Source: Oscillospiraceae bacterium
GTDB lineage: Bacteria > Bacillota > Clostridia > Oscillospirales > Oscillospiraceae
Length of the DNA: 7,412 nucleotides
NCBI GenBank assembly: GCA_020025395.1
Contig: JAHHSE010000070.1
Coordinates: forward strand, 1-7,412
Direction: 5' to 3'
The notes beneath the pieces were generated by a model. It saw only the letters and a program-made list of their open reading frames with translations. It was not told where the DNA came from and did no database searches. Shown here in pieces: positions 1 to 5,581 of the stretch; position 1 is the first letter of the stretch, and the number at the start of each line of letters is the position of its first letter. The translations under genes and the position numbers were made by a program.

Positions 1-1
1 G

Positions 2-1243
2 CAGGATACCGTGCCGGAGACCAGCTCCTGGTACCATTCCTCCTATTTCGATGAGATCTATCACCCCCGTACCGCTTTGGAGCATATCGAGAACTTCCGC
101 CCCTACGAGACCACCCACCCCCCGCTGGGAAAGCTTATCCTCGGTCTGGGCATCCGGATCTTTGGGATGACCCCCTTTGGCTGGCGCTTTATGGGGACCC
201 TGCTGGGAGTCCTCATGCTCCCCATCCTCTATGTCTTCCTCAAGCATTTCTTCGGGCGGAGCCTGGTGGCCCTCTGCGGGACCATCCTCTTCGCCACCGA
301 CTTTATGCACTTGACCCAGACCCGGATCGCCACCATAGACACCTATGCCGTCTTCTTTCTCCTTCCGGCCTACTACTTCCTCTATCGGTGGATGGCCCTC
401 TCTCCCACCTCCACCCTTCGTCAGGGAATCCCTTTCCTCTTCCTCTCCGGCCTCTTTTTTGGAATCGGGGCAGCCTCCAAGTGGACCGTCCTCTATGCCG
501 GGGCGGGGATGGCCTTGCTCTACCTCTTCCATCTGATCGCCCGATTTCGGACCCGGCGGGAGGAGGGCGCTCCCCCCTTCTGGCCCTGGGCCCTGGGGAC
601 CATCCTGTTCTCCCTCCTCTTCTTTGTGGTCATCCCTGTCATAATCTATACTCTTAGTTATTATCCTTACGCCGTTTACGATGGGGATACTTCTCTCAAA
701 AACCTGACGGCCATTATGCTGGAAAATCAAAGCAGTATGCTCCACTACCATCAGGGGGTCACCACTCCCCACCCCTATCAGTCCAAATGGTGGATGTGGA
801 TTTTGGATGCCCGGCCCATTCTCTACTATATGTCGGACGGGGCCGGGACCCACACCCGTTTTGCCGCCTTTCTCAACCCCCTTCTGTGCTGGGGCGGGCT
901 GGGCGCCCTCCTGCTGCTGACCTGGAGGCTTAAAAAAATTCGGGATGGAAGGGCGGTCTTTCTTCTGGTGGGCTATCTCTCCCAGCTGGTCCCCTGGATT
1001 CCCATCTCCAGACCCACATTCAACTACCACTATTTCCCCTCCGTTCCCTTTTTGGTTTTCGCCCTCTGCTACCTCTTCAACGATCTGGCCGAACGGCAGC
1101 CAACGAATTGGAAGAAATGGGTCCTGGGACTCACAGGCACCTCCACGGCCCTCTACCTCCTCTTCTATCCCGTCCTCATCGGTCTTACCATCCCGGACTG
1201 GTACTCCGCCGCCCTGCGGTGGCTGCCCAGCTGGCCCTTCTGA
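2..1243 (+). CDS. PMT-family (GT39-like) membrane glycosyltransferase, 5' end missing
   Basis: This is the C-terminal part of a polytopic glycosyltransferase of the dolichyl/polyprenyl-phosphate-mannose protein mannosyltransferase type, which moves a sugar from a lipid-phosphate carrier to an acceptor on the outer face of the membrane. The frame is open to the left edge, so the GTG at 11 is not a credible start. Counting that GTG as residue 1, the acidic DE pair of the catalytic first outer loop is at 14-15 (DEIYHPRTA), followed by HPPLGK at 36-41, TRIATIDTY at 104-112, SKW at 156-158, SKWW at 258-261 with RPILYY at 268-273, and RPTFNYHYFP at 334-343. About ten hydrophobic segments lie between residues 61 and 392. 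The N-terminal membrane helix must lie outside the window. It heads the visible operon, 26 nt before the PHP phosphatase. Family is confident; the acceptor (protein, glycan or teichoic-type polymer) and the sugar are not determinable here. Confidence 0.9.
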   Translation, partial: QDTVPETSSWYHSSYFDEIYHPRTALEHIENFRPYETTHPPLGKLILGLGIRIFGMTPFGWRFMGTLLGVLMLPILYVFLKHFFGRSLVALCGTILFATDFMHLTQTRIATIDTYAVFFLLPAYYFLYRWMALSPTSTLRQGIPFLFLSGLFFGIGAASKWTVLYAGAGMALLYLFHLIARFRTRREEGAPPFWPWALGTILFSLLFFVVIPVIIYTLSYYPYAVYDGDTSLKNLTAIMLENQSSMLHYHQGVTTPHPYQSKWWMWILDARPILYYMSDGAGTHTRFAAFLNPLLCWGGLGALLLLTWRLKKIRDGRAVFLLVGYLSQLVPWIPISRPTFNYHYFPSVPFLVFALCYLFNDLAERQPTNWKKWVLGLTGTSTALYLLFYPVLIGLTIPDWYSAALRWLPSWPF

Positions 1244-1255
1244 AACATCTTTCCC

Positions 1256-1261
1256 AGGAGG
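1256..1261 (+). promoter_or_regulatory. ribosome binding site of the PHP phosphatase
   Basis: AGGAGG lies 8 nt before the ATG at 1270. It fixes that start over an upstream in-frame ATG at 1108, which would run inside the glycosyltransferase gene. Confidence 0.85.
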
Positions 1262-1269
1262 CTTTTTTC

Positions 1270-2070
1270 ATGTATTATGTTGACTACCACTGCCACTCCA
1301 TTCTCTCCATGGACGGACGGGTTCCCCTGGAGGTCCTGGCGGAGCATATGGTTCAGGCCGGAATACAGGAAATGTGCCTCACCGACCACTTCGACCTCTT
1401 TGACGGGTCGGCCAGGCGATGCTATGCCTCCGACCTGGACTGGGAGGCGGCAGTGGCTCAGGTGGAGCAGGCCCGTTCCCGCTTCCAGGGCCGCCTGGTC
1501 ATTAAGCTGGGGCTGGAATACGGAATGGGTCATGTGGACCCCTCGGTGTCCCAGGCCATTCTCGCCCAGCCTGCCCTGGACTTTGTCATCGGGTCCATTC
1601 ACAATCTCTCCCCGGAAAGGGGCGGGGTTGACCTGTATTTTGAGGATATGTCCACCCCCCAGGCCTGTGATGTGATCCTTCAGGACTACTTCTCCTCCAT
1701 GGAACAGCTGGCAAAGACCGACTATTTTGACAGCCTGGGCCATATTCTTTACCCCTTCCGCTATATGAACGGCCAGGTCTCCATTTTGGACTATATGGAC
1801 CGGGTGGAGCCTATTTTGAAAACTCTGATCCGCCGGGAAAAGGCTCTGGAGATCAACACCTATCGGGGACGGACCATCCGTGCGTGGACCCCGCTCCTCA
1901 AGCGGTATGGAGAGCTGGGAGGCCGTCTCCTCACCGTTGGCAGTGATGCCCACGATCCCCGTCACAGCGGGGCCGGTATTCCGGAGGCCTGCGAACTGAT
2001 CCGATCCTGCGGGTTTTCCGCTCTCTGCATCTATGAAAAGAGGAAGCCTCAGCTGCTTCCTCTTGTCTGA
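1270..2070 (+). CDS. PHP-domain phosphatase, histidinol-phosphatase (HisJ/HisK) family
   Basis: This 266-residue protein has the length and motif order of the PHP-type histidinol-phosphatases, which hydrolyse L-histidinol phosphate to histidinol using a cluster of metal ions. Visible metal-ligand motifs are H7-C-H9 (DYHCHS), D39-H40 (LTDHFD), E83 (GLEYG), H111 (GSIHN), H158 (LGHILYP) and D226-A-H228 (GSDAHDP). All expected ligands are present, so it should be an active metallo-hydrolase in the cytoplasm. The ATG at 1270 is chosen because AGGAGG lies 8 nt upstream. No other his gene is in the window; its neighbours are a membrane glycosyltransferase and rpiB, so a different phosphorylated substrate is possible. 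Histidinol phosphate is the family-based call, not something the context confirms. Its last codons form a 10-bp hairpin with a possible mRNA role. Confidence 0.88.
   Translation: MYYVDYHCHSILSMDGRVPLEVLAEHMVQAGIQEMCLTDHFDLFDGSARRCYASDLDWEAAVAQVEQARSRFQGRLVIKLGLEYGMGHVDPSVSQAILAQPALDFVIGSIHNLSPERGGVDLYFEDMSTPQACDVILQDYFSSMEQLAKTDYFDSLGHILYPFRYMNGQVSILDYMDRVEPILKTLIRREKALEINTYRGRTIRAWTPLLKRYGELGGRLLTVGSDAHDPRHSGAGIPEACELIRSCGFSALCIYEKRKPQLLPLV
2038..2064 (+). other. perfect 10-bp RNA hairpin over the 3' end of the phosphatase gene
   Basis: The stem AAGAGGAAGC (2038-2047) pairs perfectly with GCTTCCTCTT (2055-2064), leaving a 7-nt loop. It ends 6 nt before the end of the stop codon and 16 nt before the rpiB ribosome binding site. 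It is followed by an AT-rich stretch (ATTTAAATTTT) rather than a clean T run, so it is not a convincing terminator. It could be a processing site, a 3'-end stabiliser or a weak attenuator, or it could be chance in coding sequence. Confidence 0.5.
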
Positions 2071-2080
2071 ATTTAAATTT

Positions 2081-2086
2081 TGGAGG
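2081..2086 (+). promoter_or_regulatory. ribosome binding site of rpiB
   Basis: TGGAGG sits 8 nt before the ATG at 2095. An in-frame TTG at 2080 overlaps this site and is therefore not the start. Confidence 0.85.
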
Positions 2087-2094
2087 TTTTTTCA

Positions 2095-2520
2095 ATGATT
2101 GCACTGGGTTCTGACCACGGGGGCTATGCCCTCAAAGAGCATATAAAGCAGCATCTGGACAGCCTCGGCCTGGCCTATCGGGATTTCGGCACGGATTCCA
2201 CCGAGAGCTGTGATTATCCCGCCTTTGGACGGGCCGCCGCTCTGGCGGTGGCTTCGGGGGAATGCGACCGGGGCATCGTCATCTGCACCACGGGGATCGG
2301 GATCTCTATTTCCGCCAACAAGGTGAAGGGAATTCGCTGCGCTCTCTGCTCCGAGCCGCTCTCCGCCGAAATGACCCGCCGACACAACGATGCCAATATG
2401 CTGGCTATGGGGGCGGGCCTCATCGGCCCAAGCATGGCTTACCGGATTGTGGATGTCTTCCTGAATACGGAATTTGAGGGAGGCCGCCACGCCCGTCGGG
2501 TCGACCAGATCGAAAGCTGA
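2095..2520 (+). CDS. rpiB: ribose-5-phosphate isomerase B
   Basis: This 141-residue cytoplasmic enzyme interconverts D-ribose 5-phosphate and D-ribulose 5-phosphate in the non-oxidative pentose phosphate pathway; some relatives act on allose 6-phosphate or galactose 6-phosphate (LacA/LacB). The N terminus shows the substrate-binding SDHGGY (residues 6-11, D7 and H8). D40-Y41-P42 is the usual DYP motif. The catalytic cysteine is C64 in CTTGIG, with the anion-hole loop that follows, then NKVKGIR (75-81), and the proton-relay histidine H97 in RRHNDAN. The C-terminal RHARRV (131-136) is also typical. Length is normal for the family. Threonine at position 65 replaces the glycine more often seen after the cysteine. 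It is the last gene of the operon, 24 nt after the phosphatase and just before a strong terminator. RpiB is preferred over LacA/LacB because no lactose or tagatose genes are nearby. Confidence 0.93.
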   Translation: MIALGSDHGGYALKEHIKQHLDSLGLAYRDFGTDSTESCDYPAFGRAAALAVASGECDRGIVICTTGIGISISANKVKGIRCALCSEPLSAEMTRRHNDANMLAMGAGLIGPSMAYRIVDVFLNTEFEGGRHARRVDQIES

Positions 2521-2526
2521 GGCTCC

Positions 2527-2542
2527 GGCCCCACAAGGGGCC
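2527..2542 (+). other. small hairpin between rpiB stop and terminator
   Basis: GGCCCC (2527-2532) pairs with GGGGCC (2537-2542) around an ACAA tetraloop. It begins 6 nt after the rpiB stop and precedes the main terminator hairpin by 5 nt. It may help protect the mRNA 3' end, but no independent terminator T run follows it. Confidence 0.5.
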
Positions 2543-2547
2543 TTCAG

Positions 2548-2587
2548 ATCCCGAAGACCGCTTTTCCCGGTGGTCTTCGGGATTTTT
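2548..2587 (+). terminator. intrinsic terminator of the glycosyltransferase-phosphatase-rpiB operon
   Basis: A perfect 12-bp stem, ATCCCGAAGACC (2548-2559) with GGTCTTCGGGAT (2572-2583), encloses a 12-nt loop that can be narrowed by two further pairs, and is followed directly by TTTTT (2583-2587). Read on the opposite strand, the same stem is not followed by a T run, so it appears to act for the + strand only. Confidence 0.93.
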
Positions 2588-2657
2588 CGCCAGTCAGTTT
2601 CGCTCCCTGTTTCACCGCCTCACCCTTTCCCCTTTCCTCCTCCGACAAGCTGAAAAA

Positions 2658-3644
2658 TCATATCCCAAGGAACCCTCGCAGGAGCTGGAGCGTATATTCG
2701 CCGCCCCCATAGTCCTTTACATTTTCCAGAGGGCGCAGCTGGGTCCCGTGGGCGGTGTTGTATGCCTCCACCAGACCGGGAAGGGCGGCATCTGCCTCCT
2801 CCAGGGTCAGGGAATCCGTATATCCACGGGGGTCCTCCCAATGGACCTCTCCCAAATTCTCCACCAGCGCCAGCAGAAGATAGGCGCAGCCCTCCACCAT
2901 AAAGCGGCGGTCCTCCTGGATTTCTCTGGTGAACCGAAGGGTCACGCCATACGGCTCCATCGCCGTTTGAAGCTCCATCGTTCTGGGGGCATCCAGATCC
3001 AGATTGGAGATGAGCCGTCCCATCTCCGAGGCATTTCCCACATAGGCCACCCTGCACTCCAGCAGACGGCTGGTGTGAAAATCAATGGCGAGGCCATCCT
3101 CCCAAACAGTGCGGCCGCAGACCTCAACCCTTTGAGTCCCCTCCAGAGGCAGAGTGACGGTGCCGGGAGAGGGATCTCCCAGCGGGAAGACCAGGGTCTC
3201 CCGTGCGGTGATTTTTGCAACCCCCTCCTTTGTCTCCACCTTCACCCCACGGAGAACAGAGGCGGAATTCATCTCCTCCAGCTCCAGTTCCAGCTTTTTC
3301 CCATCCTCTGACAGGGTGGTCTTTACAAAGACGGAGCTTCCGTCACAGGGCCTGCCGATCCAGAACAGCTTGGCGCAGACTCCGGTGAGGGCCACCGCCA
3401 CCGTCAGAACAACCGCCCCTATGATCCTTTTCCGGCTCCTCTTCCGGACATTCTTTAAATAATCCACTTCCTTCTCCGTATCGGGCAGGTCCGGGATCTC
3501 GTTCATGGCCTCATACCGTTCCCGGCAGTCTTCACAGGCTTCCAAATGGTCTTTTACGGCGGCGGCAGTCTCCGCCTCCGTCAGGCCCTCCACATAAGAG
3601 GGCAGCAGATCCCGCACCAGAAAGCAGGGCAATTCAACTTTCAT
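2658..3644 (-). CDS. membrane anti-sigma factor: zf-HC2 zinc finger, one membrane helix, DUF4825-like outer domain
   Basis: This 328-residue protein most likely holds the neighbouring ECF sigma factor inactive. The N terminus has the anti-sigma zinc-finger ligand set C7, H33, C37, C40 (HLEACEDC). A basic stretch (KRSRKR, 68-73) precedes a single membrane helix at about 75-95, giving a cytoplasmic N terminus and a large outer C terminus. Residues 100-195 are a beta-rich, charged region. Residues about 196-268 contain AYVGNASEMGRLISNL and EPYGVTLRF, which I recognise from memory as resembling DUF4825, a domain of Bacillota. The gene overlaps the sigma gene by 11 nt, and AAAGGAGG lies 7 nt upstream of its ATG, inside that gene, so translation is probably coupled. 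The stimulus it senses is unknown. Anti-sigma assignment is strong; the DUF4825 label is less so. Confidence 0.87.
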   Translation of the reverse strand: MKVELPCFLVRDLLPSYVEGLTEAETAAAVKDHLEACEDCRERYEAMNEIPDLPDTEKEVDYLKNVRKRSRKRIIGAVVLTVAVALTGVCAKLFWIGRPCDGSSVFVKTTLSEDGKKLELELEEMNSASVLRGVKVETKEGVAKITARETLVFPLGDPSPGTVTLPLEGTQRVEVCGRTVWEDGLAIDFHTSRLLECRVAYVGNASEMGRLISNLDLDAPRTMELQTAMEPYGVTLRFTREIQEDRRFMVEGCAYLLLALVENLGEVHWEDPRGYTDSLTLEEADAALPGLVEAYNTAHGTQLRPLENVKDYGGGEYTLQLLRGFLGI

Positions 3645-4119
3645 GGTCCCATCCTCCTTTCAAACGCTCTTTGCTTCGATAAAATGTGACCCGTGCCCAG
3701 GTCTCTGTCTTTCCCAGCACATCCCCGATCTCACGAAAGCCGAGACCGCCGAAGGCCCGAAGATACACCACTTCACGGGCGGGCTCCGGCAGGCTGTGGA
3801 TCTGCTTCAGCAGCTCCAAATGGCCCTCTCTGGAAAGAAGCACCTCCTCCGCCGAGGAAATGGGACCATCCAAATCGGCCTCATGACCGGGTGCCTCCCG
3901 CTTTTTCTTTTGAAGGTACTGATACCAGAGATGCTTGGCGATCTGACACAGCCAGACCGAAACCTTACAGCTGCCGTCAAAGCGGTCAATGGATCGGACG
4001 GCCTGATAAAAGGTCTCCTGGGTCAGCTCCTCCGCCAGCGATTCCCTGTGACACTGTGACAGGAGGAATTTATATACGGTTTTCGCGTGTTCCCGATAGA
4101 TCTCCTCCATCTCTTCCAC
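3634..4119 (-). CDS. ECF-type RNA polymerase sigma factor (sigma-70 family)
   Basis: This 161-residue protein directs RNA polymerase to a specific promoter set, probably when released by the anti-sigma factor encoded next. Sigma region 2 spans about residues 6-74, with the core-binding motif AEELTQETF at 29-37 and the promoter-melting and -10 recognition part around FDGSCKVSVWLCQIAKH. Region 4 spans about 104-154 with LPEPAREVVYLRAF and the helix-turn-helix FREIGDVLGKTETWARVTFYRSKERL. Only regions 2 and 4 are present, as expected for the ECF class. GTG at 4119 is chosen because AAAGGAGG (4127-4134) lies 7 nt upstream; an in-frame GTG at 4137 overlaps that site. The stop overlaps the anti-sigma start by 11 nt. 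The pair resembles sigma/anti-sigma modules such as YlaC-YlaD or SigV-RsiV in layout, but I cannot assign a regulon or a numbered ECF group. Confidence 0.93.
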   Translation of the reverse strand: MEEMEEIYREHAKTVYKFLLSQCHRESLAEELTQETFYQAVRSIDRFDGSCKVSVWLCQIAKHLWYQYLQKKKREAPGHEADLDGPISSAEEVLLSREGHLELLKQIHSLPEPAREVVYLRAFGGLGFREIGDVLGKTETWARVTFYRSKERLKGGWDHES

Positions 4120-4126
4120 GGTCTCC

Positions 4127-4134
4127 CCTCCTTT
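4127..4134 (-). promoter_or_regulatory. ribosome binding site that sets the sigma factor start
   Basis: AAAGGAGG on the - strand is 7 nt before the GTG at 4119. It overlaps the alternative in-frame GTG at 4137, which therefore cannot be used with it. Confidence 0.85.
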
Positions 4135-4141
4135 CACCCCA

Positions 4142-4170
4142 TATATCCTTTGGAGCCCGGATTCGTTACA
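4142..4170 (-). promoter_or_regulatory. possible self-regulated promoter of the sigma/anti-sigma operon
   Basis: On the - strand, TGTAAC (4170-4165) is followed after 17 nt by GATATA (4147-4142). The AAC core is common in ECF -35 elements, and ECF operons are often self-activated. An A/T tract, TTTTTTCAAAAAATT at 4181-4195, lies upstream where an UP element would be. The -10 lacks the CGT often seen in ECF promoters, and the predicted start would fall almost on the ribosome binding site, so this remains tentative. Confidence 0.35.
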
Positions 4171-4221
4171 GGCAGATCTGTTTTTTCAAAAAATTCTTCC
4201 CATCTCTCCATTCCCCCGGAC

Positions 4222-4255
4222 AAAAAAACAGCAGGCGGAGATTCGCCTGCTGTTT
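4222..4255 (-). terminator. intrinsic terminator after the XpaC-family gene
   Basis: Read on the - strand, AAACAGCAGGCG (4255-4244) pairs perfectly with CGCCTGCTGTTT (4237-4226) around a 6-nt loop, and the T run continues to 4222. It starts 26 nt after the stop of the XpaC-family gene and isolates that gene from the sigma operon downstream. Confidence 0.93.
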
Positions 4256-4281
4256 GGCATATATGTTCCGGGGGCACCGCC

Positions 4282-5406
4282 TCAAAGCTCCAGAGTCATC
4301 CCCTCACCGCCGGAAAGTCCGTCCTTTTGAAGCATCTGCTCCAAGACCTGAACATCGCTGGCAATGTCCAGGCTGTCGGCCTCAAAGAGCTTATCCAGCT
4401 GCTTTTCAAAGCCCTCCACCACCTTATCCATCATCCCTTCGATACGGATTTTGGCGGAGGTGATATTCTCCCCCTGAATGCCCTGGGCATCCAGCTGGGC
4501 ATAGGCCCGAAGAATCTTCAGGGTGGTGGGGAGATAGTAGTCCAGGAAGGAGCGCAGCTCCGCGTTTTTCCCAGGATTTTTCGTCTGATAGTCCAGGATC
4601 TTTCCGGTAATCTCCCGGATCCGGTCGATCTTCCGGCTCATTTCCAGGTCGGGGATGGCATCGTTGATCTCCTGAATCTCCTGGAGGATGCTGCTCTCCT
4701 TCCGGCCTTCGTCGGCCTTTTTGGCCTCCTCCTTTTGGGGGGATTTGATCCCCTCATCGGTGAGGACCAGCATATTGTTCCCCCGGTCCAGATAGCCGAC
4801 GGGAAGCAGGCCCCGTACCAGCATCTCATCCAGATCATCTAGGACCTTCCGCTCCGAAAGGCCCATGGTCTTGGCCAGAGCGGTTACGGAAATCTGTTTT
4901 TGTCTGCCAATCAGGGGCAGATATCTGTAAAACCGTTTTTCCTTCTTGGAGCGGAACAGCCCCGCGTAGAGAATCACCAGTCCGGCGGCCATTAAGCCCA
5001 GCTGGGGGACCAGTGCGGGCAGGATGAAGCCCAGCTCCCCCGCCGCAAACAGACCCGCCAGACAGGTCACGCTGGACAGCCCAAACAGAGCCGCCAGGAC
5101 GGACCCGCCCACAATGAGCTTTTTCCCGTTTTTCAGGTTGAGCTTTGCGGTGCTGCGGGCCGGATTTTGGCTGGTGCCGGCCTGCCCTTGCGGAGGATCC
5201 TGTCTGGATTTCTGCGGGTCGCCTGCATAATGGTATTCATATTGCCTGTTGTAACCCGCCTGATTGCTTCCGGACTGATTCCTTCTCTCCCTGGCATTAT
5301 ATCCCATCAACTGCCGAAAGAGCAGGAAAATGCCCACCGGCGGGAAAAAGATCAGAAAAAGGATGGTGATGATCCATCCGGTTACATCTGTGTTGTCCTT
5401 GTTCAC
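4282..5406 (-). CDS. xpaC: XpaC-family membrane protein (5-bromo-4-chloroindolyl phosphate hydrolysis protein family)
   Basis: This 374-residue protein ends in an XpaC-like domain (about 238-364), with the characteristic run FLDYYLPTTLKILRAYAQLD at 287-306, QGENI and a second helical part EGFEKQLDKLFE ending near the C terminus. The family name comes from a colony-colour phenotype; the real function is unknown, and relatives often sit beside the tellurite/toxic-anion resistance gene telA, which is not seen here. Upstream lie a membrane helix at about 11-32, a polar linker rich in Q, N, S and Y (about 38-95), two helices at about 97-120 and 128-151, and a winged-helix-like segment (about 157-215, SVTALAKTMGLSERKVLDDL). 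A charged linker (221-238) follows. GTG at 5406 is chosen because AAGGAGG lies 7 nt upstream; the in-frame ATG at 5430 lies upstream of that site. The gene is monocistronic, with its own promoter and terminator. Function is not assigned. Confidence 0.82.
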   Translation of the reverse strand: MNKDNTDVTGWIITILFLIFFPPVGIFLLFRQLMGYNARERRNQSGSNQAGYNRQYEYHYAGDPQKSRQDPPQGQAGTSQNPARSTAKLNLKNGKKLIVGGSVLAALFGLSSVTCLAGLFAAGELGFILPALVPQLGLMAAGLVILYAGLFRSKKEKRFYRYLPLIGRQKQISVTALAKTMGLSERKVLDDLDEMLVRGLLPVGYLDRGNNMLVLTDEGIKSPQKEEAKKADEGRKESSILQEIQEINDAIPDLEMSRKIDRIREITGKILDYQTKNPGKNAELRSFLDYYLPTTLKILRAYAQLDAQGIQGENITSAKIRIEGMMDKVVEGFEKQLDKLFEADSLDIASDVQVLEQMLQKDGLSGGEGMTLEL

Positions 5407-5413
5407 AGAACGC

Positions 5414-5420
5414 CCTCCTT
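5414..5420 (-). promoter_or_regulatory. ribosome binding site that sets the XpaC-family start
   Basis: AAGGAGG on the - strand ends 7 nt before the GTG at 5406. The ATG at 5430 is upstream of it and has no comparable site. Confidence 0.85.
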
Positions 5421-5445
5421 GCAGCAACATCTCTCATATAATTTA

Positions 5446-5474
5446 AATATACACCCAAATCCCTTCGGTGTAAA
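5446..5474 (-). promoter_or_regulatory. sigma-A-type promoter of the XpaC-family gene
   Basis: On the - strand TTTACA (5474-5469) is separated by 17 nt from TATATT (5451-5446), five of six matches to the -35 consensus and four to five of the -10. The expected transcription start is near 5439, leaving a leader of about 33 nt. A short dyad, CCCTT (5461-5465) with AAGGG (5473-5477), overlaps the -35 and could bind a regulator, though it may be chance. Confidence 0.7.
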
Positions 5475-5501
5475 GGGTCTCCCCACGGAAACCCCCTCTT
5501 C

Positions 5502-5529
5502 TTGCTTTTTTTCCGGACCTTGCTATAAT
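5502..5529 (+). promoter_or_regulatory. sigma-A-type promoter with extended -10 for the + strand GNAT gene
   Basis: TTGCTT (5502-5507) is followed after 16 nt by a perfect TATAAT (5524-5529), preceded by TGC (5521-5523), an extended -10 element. The start is expected near 5536, giving a leader of about 46 nt. It points away from the XpaC promoter; the two -35 boxes are about 27 nt apart. Confidence 0.75.
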
Positions 5530-5581
5530 AATCGTAACAGGCCCTTCCCCGTCCCTGGCGGACCCAGAAAGGAGACATTTC

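Noticed and set aside
11..13. GTG as the start of the glycosyltransferase
   Set aside because: No ribosome binding site, the frame continues upstream to the window edge, and family members need an N-terminal membrane helix before the DE motif.
1165..1965. 266-codon open frame on the - strand opposite the phosphatase gene
   Set aside because: It lies fully antisense to a gene with intact PHP motifs, shows no recognisable domain and has no convincing ribosome binding site.
2588..2657. Own terminator for the sigma/anti-sigma operon
   Set aside because: The gap shows a purine-rich run on the - strand but no stem followed by T residues; the rpiB terminator stem lacks a T run in this direction.
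2620..3057. Open frame on the - strand, 145 codons, within the anti-sigma gene in another frame
   Set aside because: Glycine- and proline-rich shadow of the anti-sigma frame with no start signal.
4181..4195. TTTTTTCAAAAAATT as a terminator or insertion-site repeat
   Set aside because: It has only A/T pairs with a 1-nt centre, so it makes no stable RNA stem; an UP-like A/T tract is the simpler reading.
3693..4463. 256-codon open frame on the + strand across the sigma gene and the gap beyond
   Set aside because: It is rich in P, R and S as expected from reading a GC-rich gene antisense, and it crosses a terminator and a promoter region.
4087..4842. 251-codon open frame on the + strand opposite the XpaC-family gene
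   Set aside because: It runs antisense to a gene with clear family motifs, and it crosses the XpaC terminator.
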